A DNA stretch of 64,000 nucleotides from Spinacia oleracea (Eukaryota; Streptophyta; Magnoliopsida; Caryophyllales; Amaranthaceae), in NCBI RefSeq assembly GCF_020520425.1, contig NC_079487.1, forward strand, positions 85,689,141-85,753,140. Direction: 5' to 3'. Shown here one piece after another: positions 9,656-21,149 of this stretch (within the stretch, counting starts at the first letter, position 1; every line of letters starts with the position of its first letter). The position numbers were made by a program, and so were the translations under genes. A model generated the notes under the pieces. The model saw nothing but the letters and a program-made list of their open reading frames with translations, searched no databases and had not been told where the DNA came from.

Positions 9656-12131
9656 ACGTGCTTATTTGTGGTGACCCACTAATTAAACATTTCCCTTTAA
9701 TTTTCTACTTCTCTCTACAATTCTGGTTTCAATTTTCAAATTTCAAAATATATTTTATTTATTCTTTTTCTTATTTGTAAAAGTAGATAGTATTTAATTT
9801 GTTAAAATTTTCTCTCTCTTCTAAAATCACTTCAAACTTTCTGAGATTTTCGAATCTCTCTGCTTTAACTCTTCGCATTTAAATTTTCCATTTTCTAGGG
9901 TTCTTTCTCTCCTCTTATTTCCCTCATATTTACTGATTTCATATTTTAATTCTAATTCCTAAATTACATTGATCTCGTTCTTTAGAAATTAAGGTTTTTA
10001 ATTATTTTGAAATTGAATTGTTCTTCAGGTATGGAAGATGTTCAAAGCACGACAGCACAAGACTATGGCGGCAATCAAGAAGTTCCGGAAATCGGTATTT
10101 AATTTCTTCTGTATTTTATTTCCGATCTATGCGTTGTTGTGATAATATTTCACATGTTCCTATTTATTGTAAAGTTAAGATTGTTTGATTGTAAGAAATC
10201 GAGAGTTTGGATTTTGTGTTGTAAGTTAATTTGTTTGATTTATTAAGTATGCTCTAAATTAGGTTATATTAATTCGTATACCTTTGAAAATTTCATCTGA
10301 TTGTTTGTGAATTGTGATGCCTTATTCCGAGGTTGACTATCCCTGGGATCCCATGTTAGTATGTCTGCTAGGTACTTATGTTTGATTTTTGTTCATCGTG
10401 CTTTGCTGTGGTTTGGAGTGGGTTGTGTTATGGTTTATCTAGTTGCTTTGCTACTGAATTTAGTTCTGTAAGTTTGAATTTCTAATGTTGTAGCTTATGG
10501 TTTACCTTGTGTATTAAAGTGTGAATATTTTTATGTTTTCTTTGTAGAACTGCTGACTTCAGTATGGGTTAGAAAGAGGGCTAATACTTATAGGCTACGT
10601 TTTGTCATCTACTTAATGGCTTGATTTTAGAAAAAACATTAGGTCTTGGTTGATACTTAATAATTTAATGCTAGCCAAGTAAAATGATGATTCAACCATA
10701 CTGTTTCAGCTTATAACCTCACTATAAAATCAGATATGCTGGATTTTTTTTCCTTACAGAAAAACACTCAGTCTTTTCGTACTTGAGGTAGATTTTAGCT
10801 ATTTCTTTGTATTGCTATCATTATTCAAGTAGAAATGGTTGCATTTGTCTATGTAACTTTTACAAAATCATTCTTACAAGACTTAAGAGCAGGAGGAGGA
10901 TCGGTGGTTCTTGATAATGATTTCATGGGTTCTAAATTTGTCCACCAGGTTTGTGCATCTGTTGGCAGACTACACTTGTCTCTAAAACCCACTTCTCTCC
11001 AATTTTCAATTGAGTACGTGTTTCATCCTTGAAATTTAGAAGTACATTCAAAGACTTGAATTATGAAGGCTTGCGTCTGTTGAAATCTGGAAAAGAAATC
11101 GTCAAAAGATGAAGACGCCTATGCAGAAGTACACTGTAAGTTATTGTATTTACTTATATTCACCTATTTCTTGAACTATTCAAATCTTGGAAGTTATCTT
11201 GTTTAAAGTTTTGTTAGTTGTGCCTGTTACCCGGCTATGACATTATGACAAGTGATAACTTTTTTTTAACTGCGAGAGAAAGTTCTATGGTTTTTAGGAG
11301 TTACACTCATCCGTTGAACGTATGTTAATGATATGCTACACTCATCTGCTACACTTCTTATCTGGCTAAAGAGTTGTTGGCTATTTCCAACCCATGCAAA
11401 GTTACCGTCCAATTTTTTTGTTATGATATGCTTTACATTTCTAACCATTTAAGTAATAATTTTCAACTGAATATACTTTGGGGTGGCCTAGTTCATGTCA
11501 CTACTAATTATATTTGTTATCCTTAAAATAAATTATAGTCACTTTCCCTTTTATCAATTTTAAAGTAGGATTTTTTAATTTTTGTTACCCTTGTTTACCA
11601 ACTTTTTGGTTTTTGTGTGATCCATTGAACACTTCATGAAGGTAAAGTTTGTTACAATCAGACCATTAATTCTCGTTGTCAACAAAAAAAAATAAAAATC
11701 AGACCATTATTTATCTTGATTTGGGGCATTTGGGTTTCTCCCGTAAGGCTGCAACACAAATTCATTGTTTCTATTTTCCGGCTGAGTAGTTTTTATGTCA
11801 TTCATTGCAGAAATTAACGGTCAAATAATGTAATCAGTAAACACTGATTCTGTTGAATCTCATAATGTTTCCTGGATTTCTTAAAGTCCATCAAGGTGTT
11901 AACATTTCTAAATTTTTTGGAGAAAATGAAGAATTTGAACACAAAGTTGAAAGCAATCAAAATTCTGGCGCAGGTGTATTGTGCACACTGCTTGATTATC
12001 ATTTATGTACAACTAGTCTATGTATTTGTAAATTTGAACAAGCGTCTCATTCTAGGTCATGTATGAGGTAGATAAAAGGTTGAAAATTTTCTCGCATGTG
12101 ATTTACACTCCTTGTCTTACAATACATGCAG
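9656..12131 (+). other. Possible 5' part of a host-gene-derived locus (leader, small exon, introns)
   Basis: A pyrimidine-rich, leader-like stretch (about 9690-10025) is followed by TTCTTCAG and an ATG at 10030. This opens a short frame (MEDVQSTTAQDYGG...) that ends at a possible GT donor near 10095. The long AT-rich stretch to 12131 looks intronic and ends in ACATGCAG, a good acceptor for the PDAT exon. I cannot join these into a convincing single protein. The small exon matches nothing I know and may not belong with the PDAT part. Confidence 0.3.
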
Positions 12132-12540
12132 ATTTCCAAATGCTTCAGATATGGAGATATTTTCTTTATATGGAGTTGGAATTCCTACTGAGAGAGCCTA
12201 TATTTACAAGCTGAGTGCAACAACAGATTGTTACATTCCTTTTCAGATTGATACAATGGCAGACAGTTCAGATGAGTGCTCTTGTCTCAAAGGAGGGGTT
12301 TACAATGTTAATGGAGATGAAACAGTTCCTGTTTTGAGTGCTGGTTACATGTGTGCTAAAGCATGGAAAGGGAAAACCCGGTTTAACCCTTCTGGAATGC
12401 AAACTTTTATAAGGGAGTATGATCATGCTCCTCCTGCTAATCTATTAGAGGGTAGAGGCACCCAAGAATCACTTGCCATACGTAAGGCAACTGTTACAGA
12501 AAAAAAATACTCAGTGGAAAGTGATGTAGTTAGGACTTAG
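12132..12540 (+). pseudogene. PDAT-like: Phospholipid:diacylglycerol acyltransferase (PDAT) exon, truncated and fused
   Basis: After an acceptor AG at 12130-12131 the frame reads FPNASDMEIFSLYGVGIPTE, then NVNGDETVPVLSAGYMCAKA, GKTRFNPSG and NLLEGRGTQ. These are signature blocks of the last exon of plant PDAT1, the ER enzyme that moves an acyl chain from a phospholipid to diacylglycerol to make triacylglycerol. The GDETVP Asp of the LCAT-like triad is present. Homology stops exactly after RGTQ (about 12465), before the SGAHVDIMGN segment that carries the His. The frame then continues with 24 unrelated residues to a TAG stop. It is therefore a pseudogene or a chimeric fragment, not a working acyltransferase. 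Confidence 0.75.
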
Positions 12541-12770
12541 GACCTTGAAAATGTTGTCTCAAGAGCACCTGTGGAAAGATTCTCACTGTTCGGCGTGGCT
12601 GGTTTGTGGTGTGGGTGAACCAAGAACCATGGCCTGTGCCAGATGGTGCTGGGGATTGGTACCTCAAAATTACAAATCAAAGCAGCAACAACATCAGAGA
12701 GTTTCAGGCTAAGCTCCTACCTGTTAAAGAAAGTGGATACTCCCTTGAGGCTACTGATTATGGAGGCTGA
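12541..12770 (+). other. Unknown coding-like tail after the PDAT exon
   Basis: In another frame a peptide with FVVWVNQEPWPVPDGAGDWY and EATDYGG runs to a TGA at 12768. Its composition looks like real protein, and the frame is open for about 70 codons. I do not recognise the family. It is not part of PDAT and suggests that pieces of different genes were joined here. Confidence 0.35.
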
Positions 12771-13000
12771 AAATATAGATTTCATATAGTGATATATAGA
12801 GTATATATGTAACATTTGTTTATAAGATCAATCATATTTTATTCGATTAATATCATAGTTTTTTTTCTTCTTATAAGTACTTAATTTAGATTAGCCCTAA
12901 CCATCTAGAAAATCATATTTGCTTCATTATGACTTTTGTAAGTCATATGACTACCTTTTATGTTTGCTTACGCAAGATAATTTCCTACCATAAGTCACAA
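12771..13000. other. AT-rich intergenic
   Basis: No supported feature is seen. Confidence 0.5.
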
Positions 13001-14334
13001 GTTATTTGGTACTCAATGTCAATTTTACAATACCATTTATAAAATAGTACATAAATTTGGTACTGGGCTACAAATTTCCAATACCGTTTTTACAAGACAT
13101 TTGCATATCCTAAGTGTTATTTGGTACTCAACGCCAATACCATTTTCATAAGATAGTACATAAATTTGGTATTGGGATCCAAAATTTCAATACCATTGTT
13201 ACAAGATAGTAAATGAATTGGTACTCAAATCCAAAATTCCTCCTCCTCTTTTGGCTCAATTGTCCCTTATAGTGATCAACAATCCATCTTTCTTGCTCCT
13301 CCCATTTTGGCTCAATCGTTACTTACAATGATACACTTCTCGTGAATGCTTTTTTTTCTCGGGTTTCACTGTGGCTCGGGTTTGGTCGGGTTAGGCCGTT
13401 AGGGGCCGGCTCCCATTTTTGCAATGGAAACGTTCCCCGGAGTTCAATTTTGGTATTGAATTTTGTAATGAGGAGGCTTGGAAATATTTGAACTTGAATT
13501 TGGGTCCGAAATCAGGATTTGGACTCGAGCATTGAAATATCATAACTTTGAATTAGGAACTGAAATTGGAATTTTGGATTTGGAATGTTTTCAAATTGGA
13601 ATTGTATTTTACTTAGAATTTGTGCTCGGATTTGAACAAAAGTTCGAAATTAAATCGAATTCCCAATACCAGTTTACAAGACAGTAAATGAATTTGGTAC
13701 TCAAATTTAAGTTTTCAATGCCATTTTACAAGATAGTTAATGAATTTGGTACTCAAATTTAAATTTTCAATGCCATTTTACAAGATACAAGATAAAAAAT
13801 TAATTTGGTACTCAAATTTAAATTTTCAATGCCATTTTACAAAATAGTAAATGCATTTGTACTCAAATTTAAATTTTCAATACCATATTACAAGATAGTA
13901 AATGAATTTGGTACTCAAATCCAAAATTTCAATACCATTTCCCCATTTTGGCTTAAAGTTCGATTTTGATATCAAATTTTGTAAATGTATGTGAACTTGA
14001 ATTGGGGTACGAAATCAGGATTCGGACTCGAGGATTGGATTATCGTAACTTTTAAATTGGAAATTGCGGATATTGAACTTGTGGAGTTTTGAATTAGGAA
14101 GCGGAATTGGAACATTGTGTTTGAATTTGAATTTGAATTTGAAATTGTGTTTCACTTTGAATTTGATTTGAAATTGGAATATTGTGATTTGAAATTGAAA
14201 TTGTGTTTCACTTTGAATTTGAAATTGAAATTGAAATTGTGTTTCACTTGGAACTAGGAAGCCTATGTTTTGAATTAATATCGTATAAGATCATATTCAT
14301 TTGATTAATATCATAGTTTGCTTATTGACAGGCT

Positions 14335-14660
14335 TAAGTCGTATCACCTAATAAAAAATAAACCTAATTCCACTAACAAGGTAGCAAGGGAAGTCAGGAT
14401 CGTATCCACATGGAAATAGGTGTTCTTATTTCTACTATTAAAACTAAGGTTTAGACTATTGGGAACAGGAAAAAGGGTTGATTTATATAACTAAAACTAA
14501 GACAATAATTAAATCGGGGAATACAATATTAAGGGAATCTAGGGCAACGATTCACCACAAATGCAGATCAGGATTGGACAACAATCAATCAAAAACCATA
14601 ACTCGAAAAACATGCATCTCTCGAATCTTATGAATTCCTTAGGAAATTATATAATTGACT
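14335..14660. repeat. Insert-like segment of unknown family
   Basis: The sequence around GGATCGTATCCACATGG and GGGCAACGATTCACCAC differs from the surrounding repeat field. It resembles a class of dispersed plant repeats I have seen but cannot name. No boundaries were resolved. Confidence 0.3.
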
Positions 14661-15039
14661 ATCATAAGTCACAAACTATTTAGTACACAACTAAAAAAAT
14701 TCCAGCACCATTTTCCAATATAGTAAATGAATTTGGTACTCACAACTATAAATGTGTGATACCATTTTACAAGATAGTTAACGAATTGGTACTCAACTCC
14801 ACATTTGCAATACCATTTTGCACCATGAAGTGACACGTGTCAGTCCAGGTGTCTATTTTAGTAGAAGTTATAGACTTTTAATAGCATATGTTTATTTATT
14901 GATCAAAACTACAATTATGATTCATAATAACATAAATTAATATATAATACTTTATTGATTACATCCATATAATTATCTTATAACATCGATCATATAGAGT
15001 TAAATGGTCAATTATCTTATAATATCTCGTTGGTTTATA

Positions 15040-15276
15040 CTCCCCCGCTCCATAATGTTCCTAATTTTCCCATTATATATTGCTGTCTCCAATGCACTAC
15101 TTTGACCATTAGTAAAATTATAAGAAAATTATTATTTAGAAAATTTACATTGAAAGGAATCCAATGAGATCCCACAATTTAATATTCTTTTTGTCATCTG
15201 CACTACTAATAGTTTTCAAAGTTTTTAAACTTTGATCATATGAATAGTAACACGAGGAACATTATGGATGGAGTGA
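15040..15276. mobile_element. Stowaway-like MITE, 237 bp
   Basis: The left end, CTCCCCCGCTCCATAATG, continues TTCCT. It pairs with the right end AGGAACATTATGGATGG continuing AGTGAG as an imperfect terminal inverted repeat of about 23 bp. TA duplications flank both sides (15038-15039 and 15277-15278). The CTCCNTCC-type terminus and TA target are the Stowaway hallmark. It has no coding capacity. Confidence 0.85.
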
Positions 15277-17009
15277 GTATAATTATGTTAGGAGTCATAT
15301 AAAATTTGGTAAGTTCATATTGAATCATATACTTAGCTTATGTTTTGAATGAATAACTTATAAGATCATATTTATTGGACTAATATCATACTTTGCTTGC
15401 ATATAAATAATATAATTAAGATTTTTTAGAACATCCTATTTGACTATTAAGTCACAAGTTGTTTGGTACTCAACTCCAAATGCACAATACTATTTAACAA
15501 TATAGTAAATAAATTTGGCACTCTACTCCAAATTTACAAAACCGTTTTACAAGATAGTAAATAAACTTGGCATTGACTCTAAATTTCCAATACCATTTTA
15601 CAAGATAGTAAAAGAATTGGTACTCAATTCCAAATTTATAATATCAAAAATAGGAAATGACACCAAATTTGTATATTGCAAAATAGCTATCATATGAGAT
15701 CATATTTATTGGAGATTTGGAGTAACATCATAGTTTGTTTGCTTATAAATAAGTAGCTTAAATGTTTAGAACATCATATTTCATTCGTTAGAACATTCTA
15801 TTTGCTTCCAATTATGACTTTTACGAGTCATACGATTATCTTTTATGTTTTTGACTTAAGATAATTGACTATTATAAGTCACAAGTTGTTACGAGTCATA
15901 TAATTATTTTATAACATAGTTTATTGATTACGAGTCATATAATTATTTTATAACATTATACATAGTTAAAAAGGTCAAGTATCTTATAATATCACATTGG
16001 TTTATATAATTATCTTACGAGTCATATAATATTTTATAAGATCATATTGTATCATATGCTTAGCTTATGTTTTGAATTAATATCTTATAAGATCATATTC
16101 ATTAGACTAATATCATAGTTAGCTTGCATCTAATTAAGATTCTTAGAACATTCTATTTGCTTCATTGTGACTTTTACGAGTCATACGATTATCTTTTCTA
16201 TTTTTGACATAAGATAATTGACTATATATTATAACTTATAAGTCACAAGTTGGTAAATGAACAATACTATTTTACAAGATAGTAAATGAATTTGGTACTT
16301 AACTCCAAATTTACATCATCGTCTTACAAAATTGTAAATATATTTGGTACTGTACTTTAAATTTTCGATACCATTTAACAAGATAGTTAATAAATTTGGT
16401 ACTAAACTTCAAATTTACAATACCATTTTACAAGATTGTAAATAAACTTGGTACAAAGCTTTAAATACCCATGCCATTGTACAAGATAGTAAATAAATTT
16501 GGTAATCAACTCCAAATTTCCAATATCATCACCCTTTTGGCTCAATCGTTCTTTAATTACAATGATCGACAATCCACCTCTCTTGCTCTTCCATCGTCTT
16601 TTTAAATTGACATACCTCTTACTTAACCATCTATACAAATCCATATGATTCTCAAACACTTCATTGGTCGGAAAATAGGAAATAGCACCAAATTTGTATA
16701 TTACAAAATAACTAAAATACGAGAATAAATATCTTATAAGATCATAATTATAGGATTAACATCATTGTTTATTTGCTTATAGATAAGTAGCTTAGATGTT
16801 TAGAACATCATATTTCATTCGTTATGAATTTTTAATACCATTTCCAATAGTAAATTAAATAAATCACAAGTTATTTGGTACTCGACGGTAAATTTTCAGT
16901 ACCATTTCCAATACCATTTTACAAGATAGTAAATAAATTTGGTACTGACTCTAAATTTTCAATACCATTTTACAAGATAGTAAATTAACTAAATCAAGTT
17001 ATTTGGTAA

Positions 17010-17298
17010 AAATTAATAATATCAATAATACTCCATAAAAGTTAAGAATATTAATGTAAAAGTTAAGAAAAATCTTATAATCAGTTTACATAACTTTTAC
17101 TATATGAACGCTCACTTTTAATGTAAAAAACTAACTTTTACATTTTTAGTTTAGTAAAATTTTGGAAAAATCTTATATCAGTTTACCTAACTTTTACTAC
17201 ATGAATGCTAACTTTTAATGCAAAAAAAACTAACTTTTATTTTTTTTTTAACTCAAAAAGGCTAACTTTAACTTTTGAAGTTCCATAATAAGACCAAT
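17010..17298. other. AT-rich intergenic
   Basis: Short repeats of AACTTTTA and TTTTAATGTAAAA words are present, with no gene. Confidence 0.4.
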
Positions 17299-17369
17299 AG
17301 CCTATGTAGGATTTGAACCTACATATTCGCGCAAGTTGCACGGTGCTCGGCCAGTTGAGCTAATAGGCT
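17299..17369 (-). tRNA. tRNA-like sequence (degenerate, tRNA-Ile-like)
   Basis: On the minus strand the acceptor arm AGCCTAT pairs with ATAGGCT. The D arm GCTC...GAGC and the T arm GTAGG...CCTAC fold correctly. The internal promoters are intact: box A TAGCTCAACTGG and box B GGTTCAAATCC. The anticodon stem has one mismatch. The anticodon loop is CAACTTG, lacking the universal U33, so the predicted anticodon is doubtful. The backbone resembles nuclear tRNA-Ile(AAU). It is best taken as a tRNA pseudogene or a tRNA-derived head that could still be transcribed. Confidence 0.55.
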
Positions 17370-17460
17370 TACAAAAATAAAAACACACAATGTAGAATAT
17401 ACATAGCAATCAAAAGATTATGCAATTCAGATTGGGCTGCGAGTATCAGCACCCTAAACT

Positions 17461-17890
17461 TCAATAGCAGCTACTAAAAAAACCATTTGAAGTGCCACTA
17501 TCACTTGATTTGTTTAACTGTTGCTTCTCAAGTAGATCTCTAGGTAATTTCTGTGAAATGCTAAAGGAGCTACTCTTTCCACCGGCCACAAGCTGAGTCC
17601 ACGGAGATTTTTGCAGCCAAGAACTGCCTTTAGTTTCTTTATCTGAACTTGCACTTGGTCCGGCTGGCTGAGCTCCCTGAAGCTCCTCTCTAATGTCCTT
17701 CGACTGGGATGATTGGTCCACCACGTTTTCAGGCATAGAGTTGCTGAGCCTTTCAAGTTCTTTGTTAACAGACAATGTTTCAAGTCCCTCTCTAATCTCC
17801 TTTGACTGGGATGATTGGACATCCAAGATTTCAGGCACAAAGTTGTTGACCATTTCAAGTTCTTCTTTGACAGACAATGTTCTTCACACC
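17461..17890 (-). CDS. C-terminal exon of a host gene, possibly an RRM nucleolar/ROS3-like protein
   Basis: After an acceptor (TTCAG, about 17891) the minus-strand frame reads to a stop at 17461. It holds a 34-residue tandem duplication. Unit 1 starts TLSVKEELEMVNNF and unit 2 starts TLSVNKELERLSNS; both contain DQSSQSK or DVQSSQSK and IREG/IREE. The C-terminus has SSWLQKSPWTQLV and SSSFSISQKLP. From memory these are similar to the tail of plant RRM proteins annotated as REPRESSOR OF SILENCING 3. The RNA-binding domain is not in the window in recognisable form. The gene's other exons are uncertain, so this may be a truncated copy. Confidence 0.45.
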
Positions 17891-19402
17891 TGAAGGAACC
17901 TGAAACATTGCACTAACAAAACATAACATTTAGGGTCCTCACTAGTTGGACACAAAATTATAAAAAAAGAATCATACAAGATAAGCAAAACAAGTAACAC
18001 AAATCATTAAATAAAATGCATCATCTGTTTAAAACTTTCATTCATTTGAAAGAGTATTTTTCAAAAGAAAAAAAAAATATGAAGACCATAGCAATCTGAA
18101 AGTCTGTTATTAAAACATGCTACTCCATATCACATAGCAAGTCTGGATAGAAACGGTAACTGTACACCGGGAAAAGACTTGCTCCTAAGAGTTACTATTT
18201 GCGAAAAGTACAAAACAGAATGTCTAATTGCGGGAACATCATTTCCTTGCGCATAAATATTTCAGGATCACTATGATCGCTACATTGGATACCTAAGGGC
18301 AGTATAGGTCTATTGTGTTAATGTCAACAATTATCTGTACAATAATACCCAATTACCATTACAAAGAAGCTAAACAAAATCTCAACGTCTCATATGTATT
18401 AATGTTGTTCAGTTTCTAAAGTCCTCTTTATATGTTCAGAAATTTCTTCTGCTGTTTTTGTTCCACAAGCTTAATGTTTGTTTAGAGTTTAGACTACAAT
18501 AAACGAGCTACCTAAAATGTCTTTCTTACCTCTTGTTTTGTTGGTTGTATTTCTTGTATATTCACATCAGTATGCTCAGGTGCAATGCAGTTGACATGTA
18601 TACAGAAAGGTTTTGATGCTCTGAATAGGGTTGCAGCATAAAAAACAATTTTGATTTTTGATAGCCCTTACTCCTTAGGACTCGACCAACCTATATGGAA
18701 GATACTCCAATTAATGGTAAATTATGTCATGTAACTACAACAAATGCATAAAATATCAACCGGTGGCAAGTTACTAAATCTAGTTTTTCTTTGAGGGGGG
18801 ACGTTAATAAATCTAGGTAATAGATGAATATATTAATGAACATCTTTTACCTTTTCCACAAGCTTAATGTTTGTTTAGAGTTTAGACTACAATAAACCTC
18901 AAACAGTCCAGTAACAAATTAATAGGTCTTACTGGAGTCATCATCTGTACTGAAACAGATGATTGCTGGGGAGAACTCAACAAAGATTATCACAAAACAT
19001 GAAATCGAAAAGCTAATTAAAGAGAGAAAGAGGGAAACCTTGCTGGAGCGCTTGAGATGAGCAGCATAAGCTTTGACGAAAATGAGGAGACAAAGAGTAA
19101 GCAAAGTGCTCATAAAACTATGTTTTCTCCGCCTAATCAACCTTCAACCAACCTTCAATGTCACATGATATCAATGTTAACAAGAAATGTTAAAAATCCC
19201 CAATTTCTTTAACCTCTTTCTCTCTCCTCTCAAACCCAATTACGGAAATTCAACCTCCAAATTCGATCGATTCTAGCAAATTGATGATCAAATTCTACTC
19301 AAATTTCACTTCACTTAGCTATACTTAAATTAAAATTGCCATATTAACATCATTCCATCATAAACCATGAAATCGAAAATCTGAAGAGAGAAAGAGGGAA
19401 AC
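17891..19402 (-). other. Intron-like sequence upstream of the minus-strand exon
   Basis: The stretch is AT-rich and noncoding. A 45-bp block starting CCACAAGCTTAATGTTTG occurs twice (about 18467 and 18857). A donor-like block AAG|GTTTCCCTCTTTCTCTC on the minus strand also occurs twice: near 19040, and at 19402 continuing at 25312 across the retrotransposon. This implies a local tandem duplication of intron sequence. Confidence 0.45.
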
Positions 19403-20241
19403 TGTTTATGCCAAATTTCGTATGGACGACCTTTGGTTGGGACATAGACGACTAGATAAAATAAAGTATGCAAATGACGGGAGATAAATGACAGAAAATA
19501 AAGAGAGACGAGACAAGAGATGGTGACGCGGAAAACCCGAAAGGGATAAAAACCGCGGGTGGCAATGAGTCCACCAATCCACTATGTTATCGGCGTAAAT
19601 AGCCCAGATGAGTACAAGTATAATGTATATTTGTGAGTATGTACTATAGCTAATTGATAAAGCATGAATAAAAGGGAACACACGAGTGGATTGGGATAGT
19701 CGAGGAAGGTGCTTGCGAATGAATAACTATACGATATTGGGCTTTGCTGTAATGACCCGAAGGTATCGGGAAAAGGATGCATGTGTCTCTGGGATCCCCC
19801 CTTCATTATAAGGAAATGGAGTATTTATAGCAAAATGTACGTGGGTATGCTCAGGTGAAAAGATGCATCATGGAGTGTAGCTAAGTAGTGGTTAAACAAT
19901 AGTAGTGGGGATAATGGATATTAGTGGGATAAATGGAAGAAGGTAGTGGTTAGATATGGGGAGTATTTAGGTTTCACCGTAGGTATTCCGTTGCCATTCT
20001 TGTTGTAGGTAGGACGTATTTATATAGCTCTGGGTCTAGCCTTGTTGAGGGAATAATGTTGTTAGCTCCTTGATATCCTCAACTGTTTGCTTAATAATCT
20101 CTAACTAATTTGACCTTGCCCTCCAAGTATTCCTTGATTCAGCCACAACGACTCCCTAAATGTAGGAGTTAACCGATACGATCTTATTCACGTTGGTCCG
20201 TTCAAACGTTGACCTCACGTCGTATAAAACGACCCATAACA
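19403..20241 (-). mobile_element. 3' LTR (minus) of young LARD
   Basis: Ends on the minus strand are TGTTATGGG and GGCATAAACA. A TATA box candidate (TATAAATA on the minus strand) lies at 19822-19829. Open frames of 91 and 74 codons recur in the other LTR only because the LTRs are the same sequence. Confidence 0.92.
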
Positions 20242-20599
20242 ATAGCCCCCGTTTTTCTAATTGTAGCGAGCCGAAAGTTAGAAAAATAATCTTCAAAGTC
20301 AGTCACCGCGTTCATTTGTTGTCGATGCTAATCTATCATTGTCTTCGTCCTGTCCGTCGTCTTCCATACTTAATCTTGATCAACGACGTCGCAACTTGGT
20401 GTCATCCATGATTTCTGACACTTGATGTCGTCATGCGTATATTGGCGTCTTCATGTCGGCGTTGGTGTCCTCAGCTTAATTAGATGTAAACATGACATCT
20501 TGTGAAAGAATCCTTTCTCTTAACGAGCGTAAGTCAACATAATGTAATTCTTATAAAACCTATGCGAAAGCATGTTAGGACACAACGTTAGTTAGGTAT

Positions 20600-21145
20600 C
20601 TGGCGTCATGGCCAGCTTTTGTATCTTCGTCTGTCGTTTGATATTTGCGGGTGTCACAACCAATTGTTGTACCTTAATCCGTCGTTTGACGTTTACAGGC
20701 GTCATGGTCAACTGTTGTATGTCAGTATCTTAGTCTGTCGTCTGATGTTTACAGGCGTCATGGCAAACTGTTGTATCTTAGTTTGTCGTCTGATGATTAC
20801 GGGTGTCATGACCAACTGTTGTATCTTAGTCTGTCGTATGATGTTTACAGGCGTCATGGCTAACTGTTGCATCTTAATTTGTCGTCTGATGATTATGGGT
20901 GTCATGACCAACTGTTGTATCTTAGCCTGTCGTCTGATGTTTACAGGCGTCACGACCAACCATTGTATCTTAGCTTGTCGTCTGGTGTTTGCAGGCGTCA
21001 CAACCAACTGTTGTATCTTAGCCTGTCGTCCGATGTTTACAGGCGTCACGACCAACCATTGTATCTTAGCTTGTCGTCTGGTGTTTGCAGGCGTCACGGC
21101 CAACTGTTGTATCTTAGTCGGTCGTCTGATGTTTACAGGCGTGCC
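20600..21145. repeat. Tandem array of 48-bp units inside young LARD
   Basis: About eleven units of the type ATCTTAGTCTGTCGTCTGAT followed by GTTTACAGGCGTCATGG lie head to tail. Two variants alternate (GTTTACAGG / GATTACGGG early, then GTTTACAGG / GTTTGCAGG), giving a 96-bp higher-order period. 48 bp is 16 codons, so long open frames (up to 190 codons) exist on both strands without being genes. Confidence 0.9.
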
Positions 21146-21149
21146 TCTA

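Larger units (their letters stand above)
13000..17010. repeat. Field of degenerate ~52-bp repeats
   Basis: The unit is close to TTGGTACTCAA, then TCCAAATTT, then CAATACCATTTTACAAGATA, then GTAAATGAAT. It recurs in clusters at about 13010-13240, 13655-13945, 14690-14830, 15460-15660, 16245-16530 and 16840-17000. Between clusters lie AT-rich spacers and stretches rich in GAATTTGAAATTG words (13470-14270). The short open frames in this region are repeat products. Confidence 0.75.

Noticed and set aside
17299..17369. A functional tRNA gene
   Set aside because: The anticodon loop lacks U33 and the stem has a mismatch, so a decoding role is not supported.
20600..21145. Possible CRISPR-like array
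   Set aside because: Repeats are contiguous without unique spacers, and the genome is plant nuclear DNA.
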